A stretch of 45,638 nt of DNA from Dehalococcoidales bacterium (GCA_002688435.1 NZCW01000022.1:1-45638), one strand, 5' to 3'; shown: positions 1 through 10,169, counted from the first letter of the stretch. Translations and numbers: made by a program. The notes: generated by a model from the sequence alone, not told the origin.

Positions 1-151
1 AGGGAAGATGAGATCTATCATCCGAAGCCCTCAGCTTGGGGTAAACTATTTTCTAAAATTCAATTAATCGTGGGGATTAGCTTTGAAACGAGTTTCGCAC
101 ATTCCTAATACTATCAGGCGACCGGGTATAGAAATCTCCTCACTTCTCTAG

Positions 152-157
152 TATAAT
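152..157 (+). promoter_or_regulatory. Putative -10 element (TATAAT) upstream of tRNA-Ser
   Basis: TATAAT about 23 nt upstream of the tRNA 5' end; -35 not clear. Confidence 0.4.
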
Positions 158-179
158 TATTGCTGGTCGTACTTACCTG

Positions 180-269
180 GGAGGGGTGTCCGAGTGGTCT
201 ATGGTGACGGTCTTGAAAACCGTTGTTCTCGCAAGAGAACCGTGGGTTCGAATCCCACCTCCTCCGCCA
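180..269 (+). tRNA. tRNA-Ser (anticodon UGA), CCA encoded
   Basis: Acceptor GGAGGGG pairs with CTCCTCC (one G-U); anticodon loop CTTGAAA; long variable arm; GGTTCGAATCC T-arm; GCCA 3' end. Confidence 0.95.
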
Positions 270-1000
270 TGTACTATATGAAAACAGAACCACTACTCAA
301 AGCGCTCACCGCCGCCGGGACCGGCTCCCGCCGAAAGATGGCCGACGCTATCCAGCAGAACCGAGTATCGGTCAACGATGAAGTTGCTACCAACTTCCGT
401 CACCTAATAAACGTGGCCACCGACCGTATCTCCATAGATGGCCGGGCAGTTAACCTCAGTCCGGGGCCAGCGATTACCCTAATGCTCCACAAGCCGAAAG
501 GTGTGGTCTCCACGGTCAGCGACGAAAGAGGGCGGCGCAAAGTCACCGACCTCCTACCGGAGAAATACCGCCGCCTGAGGCTGTACCCGGTGGGGCGACT
601 GGACCAGGACAGCACCGGTCTCCTGCTGGTAACTAATGACGGCAATCTAACCTACCGGCTGACCCACCCCAGATTCGAGCACGAAAAAGAGTATCTGGTA
701 CATATCGAGGACAGCCTCACCACCGGGGAAAAACGGCGGCTGGAGTGGGGACTACAGCTTGACGACGGGCTTACCCAGCCAGCCAAGGTCGAGAAAGCCG
801 CCATCTCACCTTTCAATTACCGCATCACCCTACACGAAGGCCGGAAACGACAGGTTCGCCGCATGTTCGCTCACCTCAGTCACCGCGTGCTGGCGCTGAA
901 ACGCATCCGGGTCGGGAACCTCGTCCTAGGCAACCTGCCAGAAGGCAAGATGCGTGAACTCAGCGCCCAGGAAGGCCACGCTCTACTCAATCCGGATTGA
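269..1000 (+). CDS. RsuA/RluB-family pseudouridine synthase (S4 domain plus catalytic GRLDQDSTGLLL)
   Basis: S4-like N-terminus, HKPKGVVST, PVGRLDQDSTGLLLVTNDG and KRQVRRMF motifs. Start is ATG 269 or ATG 278, not 194, which lies inside the tRNA. Confidence 0.9.
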   Translation: MYYMKTEPLLKALTAAGTGSRRKMADAIQQNRVSVNDEVATNFRHLINVATDRISIDGRAVNLSPGPAITLMLHKPKGVVSTVSDERGRRKVTDLLPEKYRRLRLYPVGRLDQDSTGLLLVTNDGNLTYRLTHPRFEHEKEYLVHIEDSLTTGEKRRLEWGLQLDDGLTQPAKVEKAAISPFNYRITLHEGRKRQVRRMFAHLSHRVLALKRIRVGNLVLGNLPEGKMRELSAQEGHALLNPD

Positions 1001-2558
1001 TGGCGACCTTATTCAGCATGGCAAAACCCATCGGGTTAAGATCATACCCGCTGAGGTAAGGCTTGACCAGTACGTAGTTCTGCCCGAACCATAAAGGTAT
1101 ACAGGCAACATCGACCACCAGTTGCTGCTCCGCCTCACGGTACAGCGCCAAGATCAAGTCATTGTCCAGCCCCACGCCCGCCCGCTCCAGTAGGGCATCC
1201 ACCTCGAGATTCCCGTATTCGCCGTAATTATTATCAACCCCGCTATGAAACAGGATATCCAGAAAGTCCTGTGGGTGAGGATAATCAGCCACCCAGCCGA
1301 TATAGAACATCTCGTCTTTTTCCTGCTTGAGGTGGTACATAAATCGCGATGGCTCCAGCTGCCTGACTTCTATCTCCACGCCAAGGTTCTGCCGCCATTC
1401 TTGAATAACCGCTTCCAGCTCGTTGGATATCAATCCTCCCCAGCCGGAGGTAGTAATGGTAATCGGCGGTAGACCTAACACACTACCGTACCGAGAAGCG
1501 GCCAACGACTCCTTCGCTGCGGCAACATCATAGTCCAGTCCGAATAGTTTTTCGTTAAACCCGGGCATACCCGGCGGCAGGATACCATCCGCCCGCTGTA
1601 CCATATCTTTAAACACTAGGGAGACCAGCTTGTCCTTATCAATCGCCTGGCTGAAAGCGCGGCGCACGTTGACGTCATCGAAGGGCGGCCGGTTATGATC
1701 AAAACCAATATAGCTAAAGCTCAACTCCGGTACTATATCAAGTTCCGAGTAAAATGGCCCGGCCCGGTCAATGACTTTATCAATGTAAAGTAGTGAGACC
1801 ATCGCCACATCGATCTCACCAGTCTCGTACAAATTCATCGGTACGCCGCCCCATAATTGAAAGGCAATTGAACCGACTTTAGCCGTCTCCCCGTAGTAAA
1901 GCTCGTTCTTCTCCAGAACCAGCCGACTTTCTTTTTCCCATTCCTTGAGCTGAAATGGGCCAGTGCCGTTAGGTTGCCGCCACCACTCCCCACCCGATAC
2001 CACTTCATTCTCGTCCACCACAAAAGCCACCGGGTAGGTCAGCTTGGATAGGAAATAAGACTTAGGAACGTCAATGGTTACTTGGAGGGTGTAATCATCA
2101 ATTATCCGGACGCCGCTGATTTCCCTGGTTTGGCTGGCCAGCACCTCCATCACCCCGACAATATCACCAAGATAGGTAGCCGCCGTGAACGACCCGGTAT
2201 CAGGATGACAAGCTCGATCCCAGGAGTATTTAAAGTCCGCCGCTTTGACCGGCCGTCCATCATGGAACTTGACGTCCGACCGCAGATAAAAAGTGTAAGT
2301 CCGGCCGTCCACGCTGACTTCCCACCTTTCGGCAATATCCGGCACCGGCACCAAGCTGTCGTCAAGACGGACCAAGCCACCAAATATTTGCAGTATGTAC
2401 TCGTGAGAGAGCATCTCGCCGGAGACCGCCGGGTCAAGCGTTATAGGGTCAATACCGTACAGATTAAGCTCTGACGTTTCCCGGACCGACTGACAGCCCA
2501 CCATCAGCAGGCTGCCTAAAAACAACAGTAAAAGAATCAAATATAAAGCTTTTTTCAT
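987..2558 (-). CDS. Peptide/oligopeptide ABC transporter substrate-binding lipoprotein (SBP family 5)
   Basis: Signal peptide with lipobox LMVGC; KFHDGRPVKAADFKYSWDRA motif; full length. Confidence 0.9.
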   Translation of the reverse strand: MKKALYLILLLLFLGSLLMVGCQSVRETSELNLYGIDPITLDPAVSGEMLSHEYILQIFGGLVRLDDSLVPVPDIAERWEVSVDGRTYTFYLRSDVKFHDGRPVKAADFKYSWDRACHPDTGSFTAATYLGDIVGVMEVLASQTREISGVRIIDDYTLQVTIDVPKSYFLSKLTYPVAFVVDENEVVSGGEWWRQPNGTGPFQLKEWEKESRLVLEKNELYYGETAKVGSIAFQLWGGVPMNLYETGEIDVAMVSLLYIDKVIDRAGPFYSELDIVPELSFSYIGFDHNRPPFDDVNVRRAFSQAIDKDKLVSLVFKDMVQRADGILPPGMPGFNEKLFGLDYDVAAAKESLAASRYGSVLGLPPITITTSGWGGLISNELEAVIQEWRQNLGVEIEVRQLEPSRFMYHLKQEKDEMFYIGWVADYPHPQDFLDILFHSGVDNNYGEYGNLEVDALLERAGVGLDNDLILALYREAEQQLVVDVACIPLWFGQNYVLVKPYLSGYDLNPMGFAMLNKVAINPD

Positions 2559-2583
2559 CGTTCCGCCCTAGCGTGAACCCGCC

Positions 2584-3645
2584 TTATAAATTCGCTTTGA
2601 CCGCCTGGCAGAACCGAGTGGTGGAAGACGTCCCGCCCTGGTCATGAGTCAGGCATTTACCTTCCCGATAAACCCGATACACCGCTGTCTCCAGTCGACA
2701 AGCCGCCTCCCCAAAGCCGAGATACTCCAACATCAATCCTCCGGCTAAGAGCATAGCCGTAGGATTGATAATGTCCCGGCCGACAATATCCGGAGCCGTA
2801 CCGTGAACCGACCCGAAGTAAGCGTAGTCCTTACCGATGCAGGAGTTGGGGACGATACCCAACCCACCCACCAGGGCCGCCGCGCCGTCGGCCAGAATAT
2901 CGCCGTGCTCGTTGGACATCACCACCACGTCAAACTGCTTCGGGTTGAGGACTAACTGCTGGGCAAAATTATCAATGATGAACTGGTGGAAGGTGAGCCC
3001 GGGGTACTCGCCGACCGTTTCTTCAGCTATCCGTCGGAACATCTCATCTGACTGGATAAGTACGTTATATTTACTGGACACGGTCACCTTCCCTAGGCCG
3101 CCATTTGCCTTTCTTTTCAAAGCCAGCTGGCAGGCCACTCGGCAGATGTCCTTGGTCGCTTCTTCGGTGGTTATTTTCACAGCAAATTTACCTTCAGCGC
3201 TAGTATCAAGAGCCTGGTTTATCCTTTCGTTCCTCAGGTTAAGAGAAGTCAGCTGCCCGATGTCTCCCTCCCAGCCAGGATACAGCCCTTCCAGGTTCTC
3301 ACGGACGATAACAAAATCGATACCAGTAGGGTCTTTGAGCGGAGTTATCATCCCGCTGACGTATCGGGTGGGCCGGATATTGGCGTAGCACTTTTTACCC
3401 CACCTCAGGTAACCGTGGACTCCACCGAGTGTCCTAGTCGACCCAAAGATAGCACAATCGGCCTCATCTATTATCTCTTTGGCCACCCGTGGACAGTTTT
3501 CACCGTATCTAGTTACCGCCTCATCGCCGGTGACGGACCAGAGGAACTCGATGTCCAGCCCCATCCCTTCGATAATTTGGACGGTAGGTACCACCACCTC
3601 CGGCGAAGCATCATCTCCTTTTACCACGCAAATTTTCTTAGTCAC
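2584..3645 (-). CDS. Isocitrate/isopropylmalate dehydrogenase family protein
   Basis: VIVRENLEGLYPG, NEHGDILADGAAALVGGLGIVPNSCIG, FGSVHGTAPDIVGRDIINPTAMLLAGGLML; exact substrate not assignable. Confidence 0.85.
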   Translation of the reverse strand: MTKKICVVKGDDASPEVVVPTVQIIEGMGLDIEFLWSVTGDEAVTRYGENCPRVAKEIIDEADCAIFGSTRTLGGVHGYLRWGKKCYANIRPTRYVSGMITPLKDPTGIDFVIVRENLEGLYPGWEGDIGQLTSLNLRNERINQALDTSAEGKFAVKITTEEATKDICRVACQLALKRKANGGLGKVTVSSKYNVLIQSDEMFRRIAEETVGEYPGLTFHQFIIDNFAQQLVLNPKQFDVVVMSNEHGDILADGAAALVGGLGIVPNSCIGKDYAYFGSVHGTAPDIVGRDIINPTAMLLAGGLMLEYLGFGEAACRLETAVYRVYREGKCLTHDQGGTSSTTRFCQAVKANL

Positions 3646-3807
3646 CGATACCTCCTACTTTCCAGCTAATTTTCCACATCTTCCGCATACCTACCCCTAA
3701 TCAATATAGCATATGCCGTCCTTTTTCGCCTATCGGTAATATAATACGGTGACCGCAAATATATACGCGCGTCAATAAAAGATCTTATAATTCAGTCTGG
3801 AAAAGAG

Positions 3808-4327
3808 GTGCACCAGCCTACACCAGTTAATGTTAGGGGATACCTGAGGCGGAGGATTTATCGCATCCACCGGGAGTTCAAACCACTGCGGGAAAACTAC
3901 CTTTACCAGAGTTTTCTGGCCACGATAGTGGTCTTTATCATACTTCTATTGTTAAACATAGAACACGCGATGGTCCTCGCCTCCATTAGTGCCAGCATTT
4001 TCATCGTCTTTACCATGATGAGAAACGTCACCGCGGTACCGAGAAGAGTCATCGACGGCCACCCAATCAGTCTTTTAGCCGGCTCGTTATGCGCCTTGAC
4101 ACCGTAGCCTTCAATCATCTTCGTCATCATCAGTTACTCGCTAGCCGTCAGGATTTCCATCTTCCTGATGGTAGCTGAATATGGAACACTCACCGGCCGG
4201 CGGCACGGCATTAGGAGTAGCCATCACCGGTTTTTCGCCCGGCGCCATAACAGCCGTTTCAACCAGCAGCCTAGTGCTAGTTCTGGCCCACCGCTTCTCC
4301 AAGAAATTCATGAGAGACCTGGCTTAG
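3808..4327 (+). pseudogene. HPP-family integral membrane protein gene, disrupted (in-frame TAG and frameshift)
   Basis: Frame 1 reads ..RNVTAVPRRVIDGHPISLLAGSLCALTP* (TAG 4105-4107), continues PSIIFVIISYSLAVRISIFLMVAEY, then shifts one frame to MEHSPAGGTALGVAITGFSPGAITAVSTSSLVLVLAHRFSKKFMRDLA*. Confidence 0.65.
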
Positions 4328-4377
4328 ACCGCCGCCCTACCTGACCGTGAATCGGAATACGTCCAGCCACCGCCAGA

Positions 4378-5040
4378 TCAGATTACGCGGTATACCCAGA
4401 TCTGATGATATACCTCGGGCTTTTTCAGAAGCAGCGGTATCTTTTCGCTCACTTCCGCCAGTGTCCATCTACCTGCCGCCTCCAATGCCGTCTGTTTTTC
4501 TTTGAAACCACCACCTTCGTATATTTCAACACGCAAGGTGAAAATAATATACCCGCCCGGCCGGGTAATACGCACCAGTTCGTCCAAGGAGCTGGGTGGC
4601 GCATGTCCGGTGGTCAGTACGCCGATACTCATAACGACATCAAACGAGTCGGTGGCAAAGTCCAGAGGCTCCCCCATGACCGCCCGGTGAAATTCCCGGT
4701 AAACGTTTTTCCCTGTGGCCTCCTCAAGCATCTCCTGAGACAAGTCCATTGCCACCAGGTCATCATAGCCCAGGCCGGCCAAGGTAACGCCCATCAGACC
4801 GGTGCCGGCGCCCGCATCCAGAATCTTCGCTCCCCTGGGCACGTATTTGGTGAATAGTTCGGCGGTACACCGCGGACCCCTCCACCCTAAGTCCTGCTCC
4901 AGATCAGTGTCATAGTCCTTAGCCCATTGCGCATAGCGCTCGGCCAGCTCTTCGTTATTCCGGGAAGAAAAAACCCACTGGATTTTATCCTGCTTTTCCA
5001 ATATCCTCATCTCCTTTATCAAAACGCCGTTACTTCTCAA
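4378..5040 (-). CDS. Class I SAM-dependent methyltransferase
   Basis: ILDAGAGTGLMG motif I; VMSIGVLTTGHAPPSSLDELVRITRPGGYIIFTLR. Confidence 0.85.
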   Translation of the reverse strand: MRSNGVLIKEMRILEKQDKIQWVFSSRNNEELAERYAQWAKDYDTDLEQDLGWRGPRCTAELFTKYVPRGAKILDAGAGTGLMGVTLAGLGYDDLVAMDLSQEMLEEATGKNVYREFHRAVMGEPLDFATDSFDVVMSIGVLTTGHAPPSSLDELVRITRPGGYIIFTLRVEIYEGGGFKEKQTALEAAGRWTLAEVSEKIPLLLKKPEVYHQIWVYRVI

Positions 5041-6181
5041 ATACCGCTACGGCCCGTGATATATTAGCGATAACATCCACGTCAAAGGGACACCTCTCCA
5101 CACAGACGCCGCACTCGGTACAGGCCGAAGCTTTCACCGATAAAACTTCGTATTCCCGGCTAAGATTATCACTACCGCCATAGCCGACAGCATCCGCCAG
5201 CCGCGTGGTGGCCCCGATATCAATGTTAACCGGACAGGGCAGGCAATGGTTACAGTACATACAGCTACCTTTCAACTTCCACATCGGGTTCCTTTGAATA
5301 GCGCTGTAGTCTTTTTCTTCGTCGGTGGCCTTTAGAAAAGCCAGGGCGGCTTTCATTTCGGCCGCCGTCCGACAACCCGGCACCACGGTACAGACACCGG
5401 GCCGAGAAAGAGCATAGCTGAGGCATTGCACCGGTGTCAACACGATAGAACTAGGATTACCCGGCTGGAAAAGAATACCCGCCGCATAGGGTTTCATCGC
5501 CACGATACCCACGTTATGGACGGCACAGTCGTGGTACAATGCCTCTCTTTCCGTTACCGATTTACTGGTGGTAGTGCCGACATAATTATATGATTCCTTA
5601 TTTTTTAAAGCTTCCGCTGTCAAATCGCCCGGCAAAGTGTCGAAAGCAGGGTTCACCGGAAACATAAGCACATCAATGTACCCGCTGTTAACCGCCTGCA
5701 ACGCCATTTGAACATTATGCCCGCTCATGCCAATAAAGCGAGCTTTGCCCTCCTCTTTCAGACGCACCGCTACTGCCAACAAGCCCGCGGAATCAAATAC
5801 TTTGGAGTAGTTATCGGGGTCATCAACATAATGCAGCATCAGAGTATCAAGGTAATCCGTCTGAAGCCTGATTAAAAGATCGTCAAAATATTTTTCACAC
5901 CGGGCTTTGTCCCTCGATTTACAGCACTGCCCATTCTCCAGCACGGCTCCCAGGTGGCCGGCAATCATGACCTGATGCCTTTTATTTTTCAAGACAACAC
6001 CGAAATTATCACGGACGCCAGGAGAAGCCATAAACAAATCAATATAATTCACGCCGCCGTCCAAGGCTTCATCGACTACCGAAGTAACTACCTCTCTCGA
6101 GGCAAATTCCAGATGCTCCGCGCCCAGTCCGACAATACCAACGTCAACGCCAGTCCGACCCAGCTTTCTATACCTCATCAA
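5030..6181 (-). CDS. Aldo/keto reductase with C-terminal ferredoxin-type cysteines
   Basis: RKLGRTGVDVGIVGLGAEHLE N-terminus; CMYCNHCLPCP and CTECGVCVERCPFDV. Confidence 0.9.
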   Translation of the reverse strand: MMRYRKLGRTGVDVGIVGLGAEHLEFASREVVTSVVDEALDGGVNYIDLFMASPGVRDNFGVVLKNKRHQVMIAGHLGAVLENGQCCKSRDKARCEKYFDDLLIRLQTDYLDTLMLHYVDDPDNYSKVFDSAGLLAVAVRLKEEGKARFIGMSGHNVQMALQAVNSGYIDVLMFPVNPAFDTLPGDLTAEALKNKESYNYVGTTTSKSVTEREALYHDCAVHNVGIVAMKPYAAGILFQPGNPSSIVLTPVQCLSYALSRPGVCTVVPGCRTAAEMKAALAFLKATDEEKDYSAIQRNPMWKLKGSCMYCNHCLPCPVNIDIGATTRLADAVGYGGSDNLSREYEVLSVKASACTECGVCVERCPFDVDVIANISRAVAVFEK

Positions 6182-6426
6182 AATATCTCTTTCTTTTTCA
6201 GACTCATGTAATTCTAGCCACCAATAATGATATGACCCAGGACATCTGCCGTATCAGGCCCACCTTCCTACTTTAGCCCTTTTCCTATACCAAATACTTA
6301 AGCCATCTCCTTAAGGCTACTAAACTGACGCAGTAGCCGCTGGACGACCACCATCACCGATTCACCTGATATTCCACACCCCATAATGCGGGACACAAGA
6401 AAGTCACCATTTCCGGGCTTACCTTT

Positions 6427-7524
6427 TCAATCCGGGAAGACGTAACCCTGCCATAGGCGGTCCAGACCGTCCATGTCAAAGTCATAAACCCGACCTAGGG
6501 CCTGGTCATAGCCGCTGCCTTTCCGGAAAGTGCGCAATAACTCAAGCATATGACTCTGTCCATAATTATGGATGAGAAACTCGACCAGGCTATAGCTCTG
6601 GGCATAGGCGAGGGTGGACTGCTCCGCGTAAGCGGAAAATGGGCTAGACAGACTGCGAACGGAGATAAGACTGCCGTCATCTTCGGCTTCAACAAGCAAA
6701 TCGGCGAAAGTCGGCGGTAGCGTCCCCTCGGCATACATGGCCAAGCCTTCATCAAGCCAAGCGGGCAGCTCGTTGTAAGGATTAAAGACCATCTGGTGGA
6801 CGACCAAATGGGTCAACTCGTGGGCAATTGCCCGCCTACCCCAATCGAGCTTACCTGGAGCTATTCCGATGGCAATAGTACCGAACCGGGTAAAGGCAAC
6901 CCCACCCGTCCACTCCTGAGGGAAAATCATGGCTCCCCGTAAGGCCTGGGCATCATCGTAAATATACAACTTGACCGGGTCTTCCGGCTTGGCCCCAGTA
7001 GACTCCGCCAAGCGAGCCAGTACGTCTTGGGCGGTGGTCATTATCTTTCGGGCGAAATCCTCGTCTCCTTCATACCAGTACACGGTTAGCATACCCTCGG
7101 TCAGGCTTTGCCAAGCATGACGGTCATCGTTAAACTGTAGCTGAACCGGATTAGTCTCTATCTTATCCGCACTGGCATCTACCACCGTCCACCAATACCT
7201 AATGCGGCTTCCTGGAGGCAACCCACCCGTCTTCCTCATATCCCAGCTCCACCCCTCAGCAACCGTAGCCGCCGGCGTAAAATCAATATAGACCTCGCTG
7301 GTTACCTGGGTGTAACCTCTTTGGTCAACGATGTAGTGCAAACGAATATCGGTGATACTGACATCGCTAGCCGCGGACAGATTAAAATCAAGTCTGGTAG
7401 GAAAATCGGTGGCCACCGAGCTGCCTAACACCGCCAGCCCACCATCGGCCTGAGCCAAGGCAGCACCCAGTAAGATCAGAATCAGACAGAAAACCAAGAC
7501 CAGTAAAGCGGTTTTTCTTATCAT
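6427..7524 (-). CDS. Exported peptidase MA-like (gluzincin) metalloprotease
   Basis: N-terminal signal sequence; AHELTHLVVHQM (HExxH) and LPAWLDEGLAMYAEG. Confidence 0.8.
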   Translation of the reverse strand: MIRKTALLVLVFCLILILLGAALAQADGGLAVLGSSVATDFPTRLDFNLSAASDVSITDIRLHYIVDQRGYTQVTSEVYIDFTPAATVAEGWSWDMRKTGGLPPGSRIRYWWTVVDASADKIETNPVQLQFNDDRHAWQSLTEGMLTVYWYEGDEDFARKIMTTAQDVLARLAESTGAKPEDPVKLYIYDDAQALRGAMIFPQEWTGGVAFTRFGTIAIGIAPGKLDWGRRAIAHELTHLVVHQMVFNPYNELPAWLDEGLAMYAEGTLPPTFADLLVEAEDDGSLISVRSLSSPFSAYAEQSTLAYAQSYSLVEFLIHNYGQSHMLELLRTFRKGSGYDQALGRVYDFDMDGLDRLWQGYVFPD

Positions 7525-8619
7525 TTTTCTTTACCCATCAGCGACCGGAGATAGGCGGTGATAAAATCGTCCAGAGCCCCATCCAACACGGCATCAGTAT
7601 CACCGGTCTGATAATCAGTGCGGTGGTCTTTCACCATCCGGTACGGATGCAGGACATAACTCCTTATCTGATTGCCCCACCCAGCCGCCACGTGCTTTCC
7701 TTTAACCCGAGTCTTTTCCTCGGCTTGCTCCGCCAGCCTCCGCTCGAGCAGTCGTGACTGGAGTATCCTCATGGCAATCTCTTTATTCCGATACTGAGAG
7801 CGTTCACTCTGACAAGTAACCACCAGCCCTGTCGACAGGTGAGTCAGCCTGACGGCGCTGCTCGTCTTCTGCATATGTTGTCCCCCTGGCCCGCTGGAGC
7901 GGAAGGTCTCGACTTTTACATCGTCAGGCGCTATCTTTATGTCAACATCAGCTTTGGCCTCGGGCATAACCTCCACCAGAGCAAAGGAAGTATGCCGGGC
8001 ATGGTCAGCATCAAAGGGAGAAAGACGTACCAGCCGATGGACACCGTGCTCCGACTTCAGGTAGCCGCAGACGTAATCACCACTTATCCCGATAACGACA
8101 CTCTTCATGCCGGCCTCTTCGCCCGGGGAGCTGTCCAGCACCTCCGTCTGGTAGCCGTACCGCTCCGCCCAGCGGAGATACATCCTCATTAACATTTCCA
8201 CCCAGTCTTGGGAATCAGTGCCGCCAGCGCCGGCATGAACCGCCAGAATCACATTTCTGTCATCATACTCACTACGGAAAGCCAGCTGAAATTCCAGCTC
8301 GCCAAGCCGAGAACTCACTTCCTCGACCTCGGACTGGATTTCGGCCTGCATTACCTCATCTTCTTCGGCTAGGGAAACCAGTTCGATAAGGTCAGCCACC
8401 CTCTCCTCCAGCTCCCGCCATCTCTGGACTACTTTCTTATGCTCCGCCAGCTGGCGCATCACGCCCTGTGCGCTGGCCTGGTCCAGCCAGAAATCAGGTC
8501 TGGTGGACTCTTTTTCCAGCCGACCGATTTCCTTTTCCTTAGCGGCTACGTCAAAGATGCACCAGCGCCATGGAAATTCTGGACCGCAAGCTCTCTAATT
8601 TATCCCTTAACTCCTGCAT
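7521..8619 (-). CDS. prfB: Peptide chain release factor 2, programmed +1 frameshift at CTT TGA C
   Basis: ATG at 8619; 22 codons MQELRDKLESLRSRISMALVHL, then in-frame TGA (8553-8551); +1 frame continues DVAAKEKEIGRLEKESTRPDFWLDQASAQGVMRQ... into the listed ORF; SSGPGGQHMQKTSSAVRLTH motif. Confidence 0.95.
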
Positions 8620-8660
8620 CTTTCATCTCCCGTAACTTTCCCGGGCAAAAATTTCTCCTA

Positions 8661-9362
8661 TTAGCCAGCCACCGAAGCCACTATATCTTTTCCCAACCTT
8701 AAATTTCCGCCGGTCGCCGGATGGGCCAGCTGAGTAGACTCGGGCAAGCGGCAACCACGGCAGCACGCCAGCACCCAGTGTATCGCCGCCGGGAGGTCAA
8801 CTTTATGGCCTACGGAGACATAAACGGACTTCGCTCCGCATCTGGTGCGCAGAGCCGCCCCGATAATTTCACTACCATCCACCAGTTCCGCGTAGCTCCC
8901 CGGATCATCACCCGGCACCTGATGGCGGCCGCACAGACAGGACTTAGCGTAGCCAATCATCGACTTATCCAGGAACAGGCCTAGGTGAGAAGCCAAGCCT
9001 ATCCGCAAGGGATGGGCAATCCCTTGCCCGTCAACCAGAACAAGGTCAGGAGTAACGGTGAGTTTCTCAAAAGCCGCCAGTATCAACGGCTCTTCCCGGA
9101 AGGATAATAGCCCCGGAATATAGGGGAAGCCGAGCTCCTCGCTGACCACTTCCATGGCCACCAGCTTCAGTTCAGGGTAACTGAGGACAACCACCGCGCC
9201 AGTCGCCATCTCACTCATTTTACTGGTGGATATATCCACACCGGCAATCAAACGGGGAACGGTAATTTCGCTGACTCTCGATACCCTAGCCACCAGTGAT
9301 AACTGCATCTCTAAGGCTTGGGTAACACTCACCGCCCAATCATGCAACTGTGTCACTTTCAT
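8661..9362 (-). CDS. nfi: Endonuclease V (deoxyinosine 3'-endonuclease)
   Basis: IAGVDIS, FPYIPGLLSFREEP, LVLVDGQGIAHPLRIGLASHLGL motifs. Confidence 0.9.
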   Translation of the reverse strand: MKVTQLHDWAVSVTQALEMQLSLVARVSRVSEITVPRLIAGVDISTSKMSEMATGAVVVLSYPELKLVAMEVVSEELGFPYIPGLLSFREEPLILAAFEKLTVTPDLVLVDGQGIAHPLRIGLASHLGLFLDKSMIGYAKSCLCGRHQVPGDDPGSYAELVDGSEIIGAALRTRCGAKSVYVSVGHKVDLPAAIHWVLACCRGCRLPESTQLAHPATGGNLRLGKDIVASVAG

Positions 9363-9409
9363 ATTCCGATTATAATCTCAAAACGATCTCTTGGCAACCA
9401 ATTATTTGA

Positions 9410-9438
9410 TTGACATTGACAGCCATTTCGGTTATAGT
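9410..9438 (+). promoter_or_regulatory. Sigma70-type promoter for rpsP operon: TTGACA-N17-TATAGT
   Basis: -35 at 9410-9415, -10 at 9433-9438, upstream of rpsP ATG 9472. Confidence 0.75.
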
Positions 9439-9471
9439 ACATATATATTCAGGAAAGAAACATAGATAAAC

Positions 9472-9930
9472 ATGGTAAAGATTAGACTCCGTAGGGTAGG
9501 TGCCAAGAAACAGCCAAGCTATCGCTTGGTCATCGCTGATTCCCGGTCACCACGTGATGGGGCATTTATTACCACCATCGGCCACTATAACCCCCTTACC
9601 AACCCGGAAACAGTAGTCATCAACGAGGAAAAAGCGCGCCACTGGTTAGACCAAGGAGCACAGCCAACCGATACCGCTGCCAGATTACTGGCTAAAGCCG
9701 GTATTATCGCCGAGTCCAAAGTCCGAATAGAGAAAATTAAGGCCGGCGCGCCCGCAAAACCTAAAGTCAGCAAGAAAAAAGTCAAGGCCGGCGTAACTGA
9801 AAAATCAGAGACCGCTACCACCGAGGAACCAGAAGCCGTTAAGGAAAAATCAGAGACCGCTACCACCGAGGAACCAGAAGCCAGCGTTACCCAAAAACCC
9901 AAAGCAAGCAAGGAGAAAACCAAATCATGA
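9472..9930 (+). CDS. rpsP: 30S ribosomal protein S16 with long acidic, repeat-containing C-terminal tail
   Basis: [42 protein letters not shown]. Confidence 0.97.
   Translation: MVKIRLRRVGAKKQPSYRLVIADSRSPRDGAFITTIGHYNPLTNPETVVINEEKARHWLDQGAQPTDTAARLLAKAGIIAESKVRIEKIKAGAPAKPKVSKKKVKAGVTEKSETATTEEPEAVKEKSETATTEEPEASVTQKPKASKEKTKS
9799..9882 (+). repeat. Two copies of an identical 39-nt unit, 45-nt period, inside rpsP
   Basis: gaaaaatcagagaccgctaccaccgaggaaccagaagcc at 9799-9837 and 9844-9882. Confidence 0.95.
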
Positions 9931-10154
9931 AAGAGCTCGTTGAATTCATCGCCAAATCAATCGTGGACGCGCCTGATGAAGTAAAAATTGAAGAGGAAAC
10001 CACCGAGGAAGGTTTGACACTTAAGCTGCAGGTGGCCGATGAGGACAAGGGAAGAGTCATTGGCAAACAAGGCCGAATCGCTGAAGCAATACGCACTCTA
10101 CTCAGAGTAAAAGCCGCCAAAGCAGACACCAAGGTCAGACTTGAAATTATCTAA
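9927..10154 (+). CDS. khpA: KH-domain RNA-binding protein (KhpA/YlqC family)
   Basis: [20 protein letters not shown] GxxG KH motif; position after rpsP. Confidence 0.9.
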   Translation: MKELVEFIAKSIVDAPDEVKIEEETTEEGLTLKLQVADEDKGRVIGKQGRIAEAIRTLLRVKAAKADTKVRLEII

Positions 10155-10169
10155 ATTAACTCCAGAATA

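Noticed and set aside
194-268. N-terminal extension of the pseudouridine synthase ORF starting at 194
   Set aside because: This stretch is the tRNA-Ser gene read in frame; the true start is 269 or 278.
9585-9923. Antisense 112-aa ORF opposite rpsP
   Set aside because: It mirrors the repetitive S16 tail, has no SD and no recognisable family; shadow ORF.
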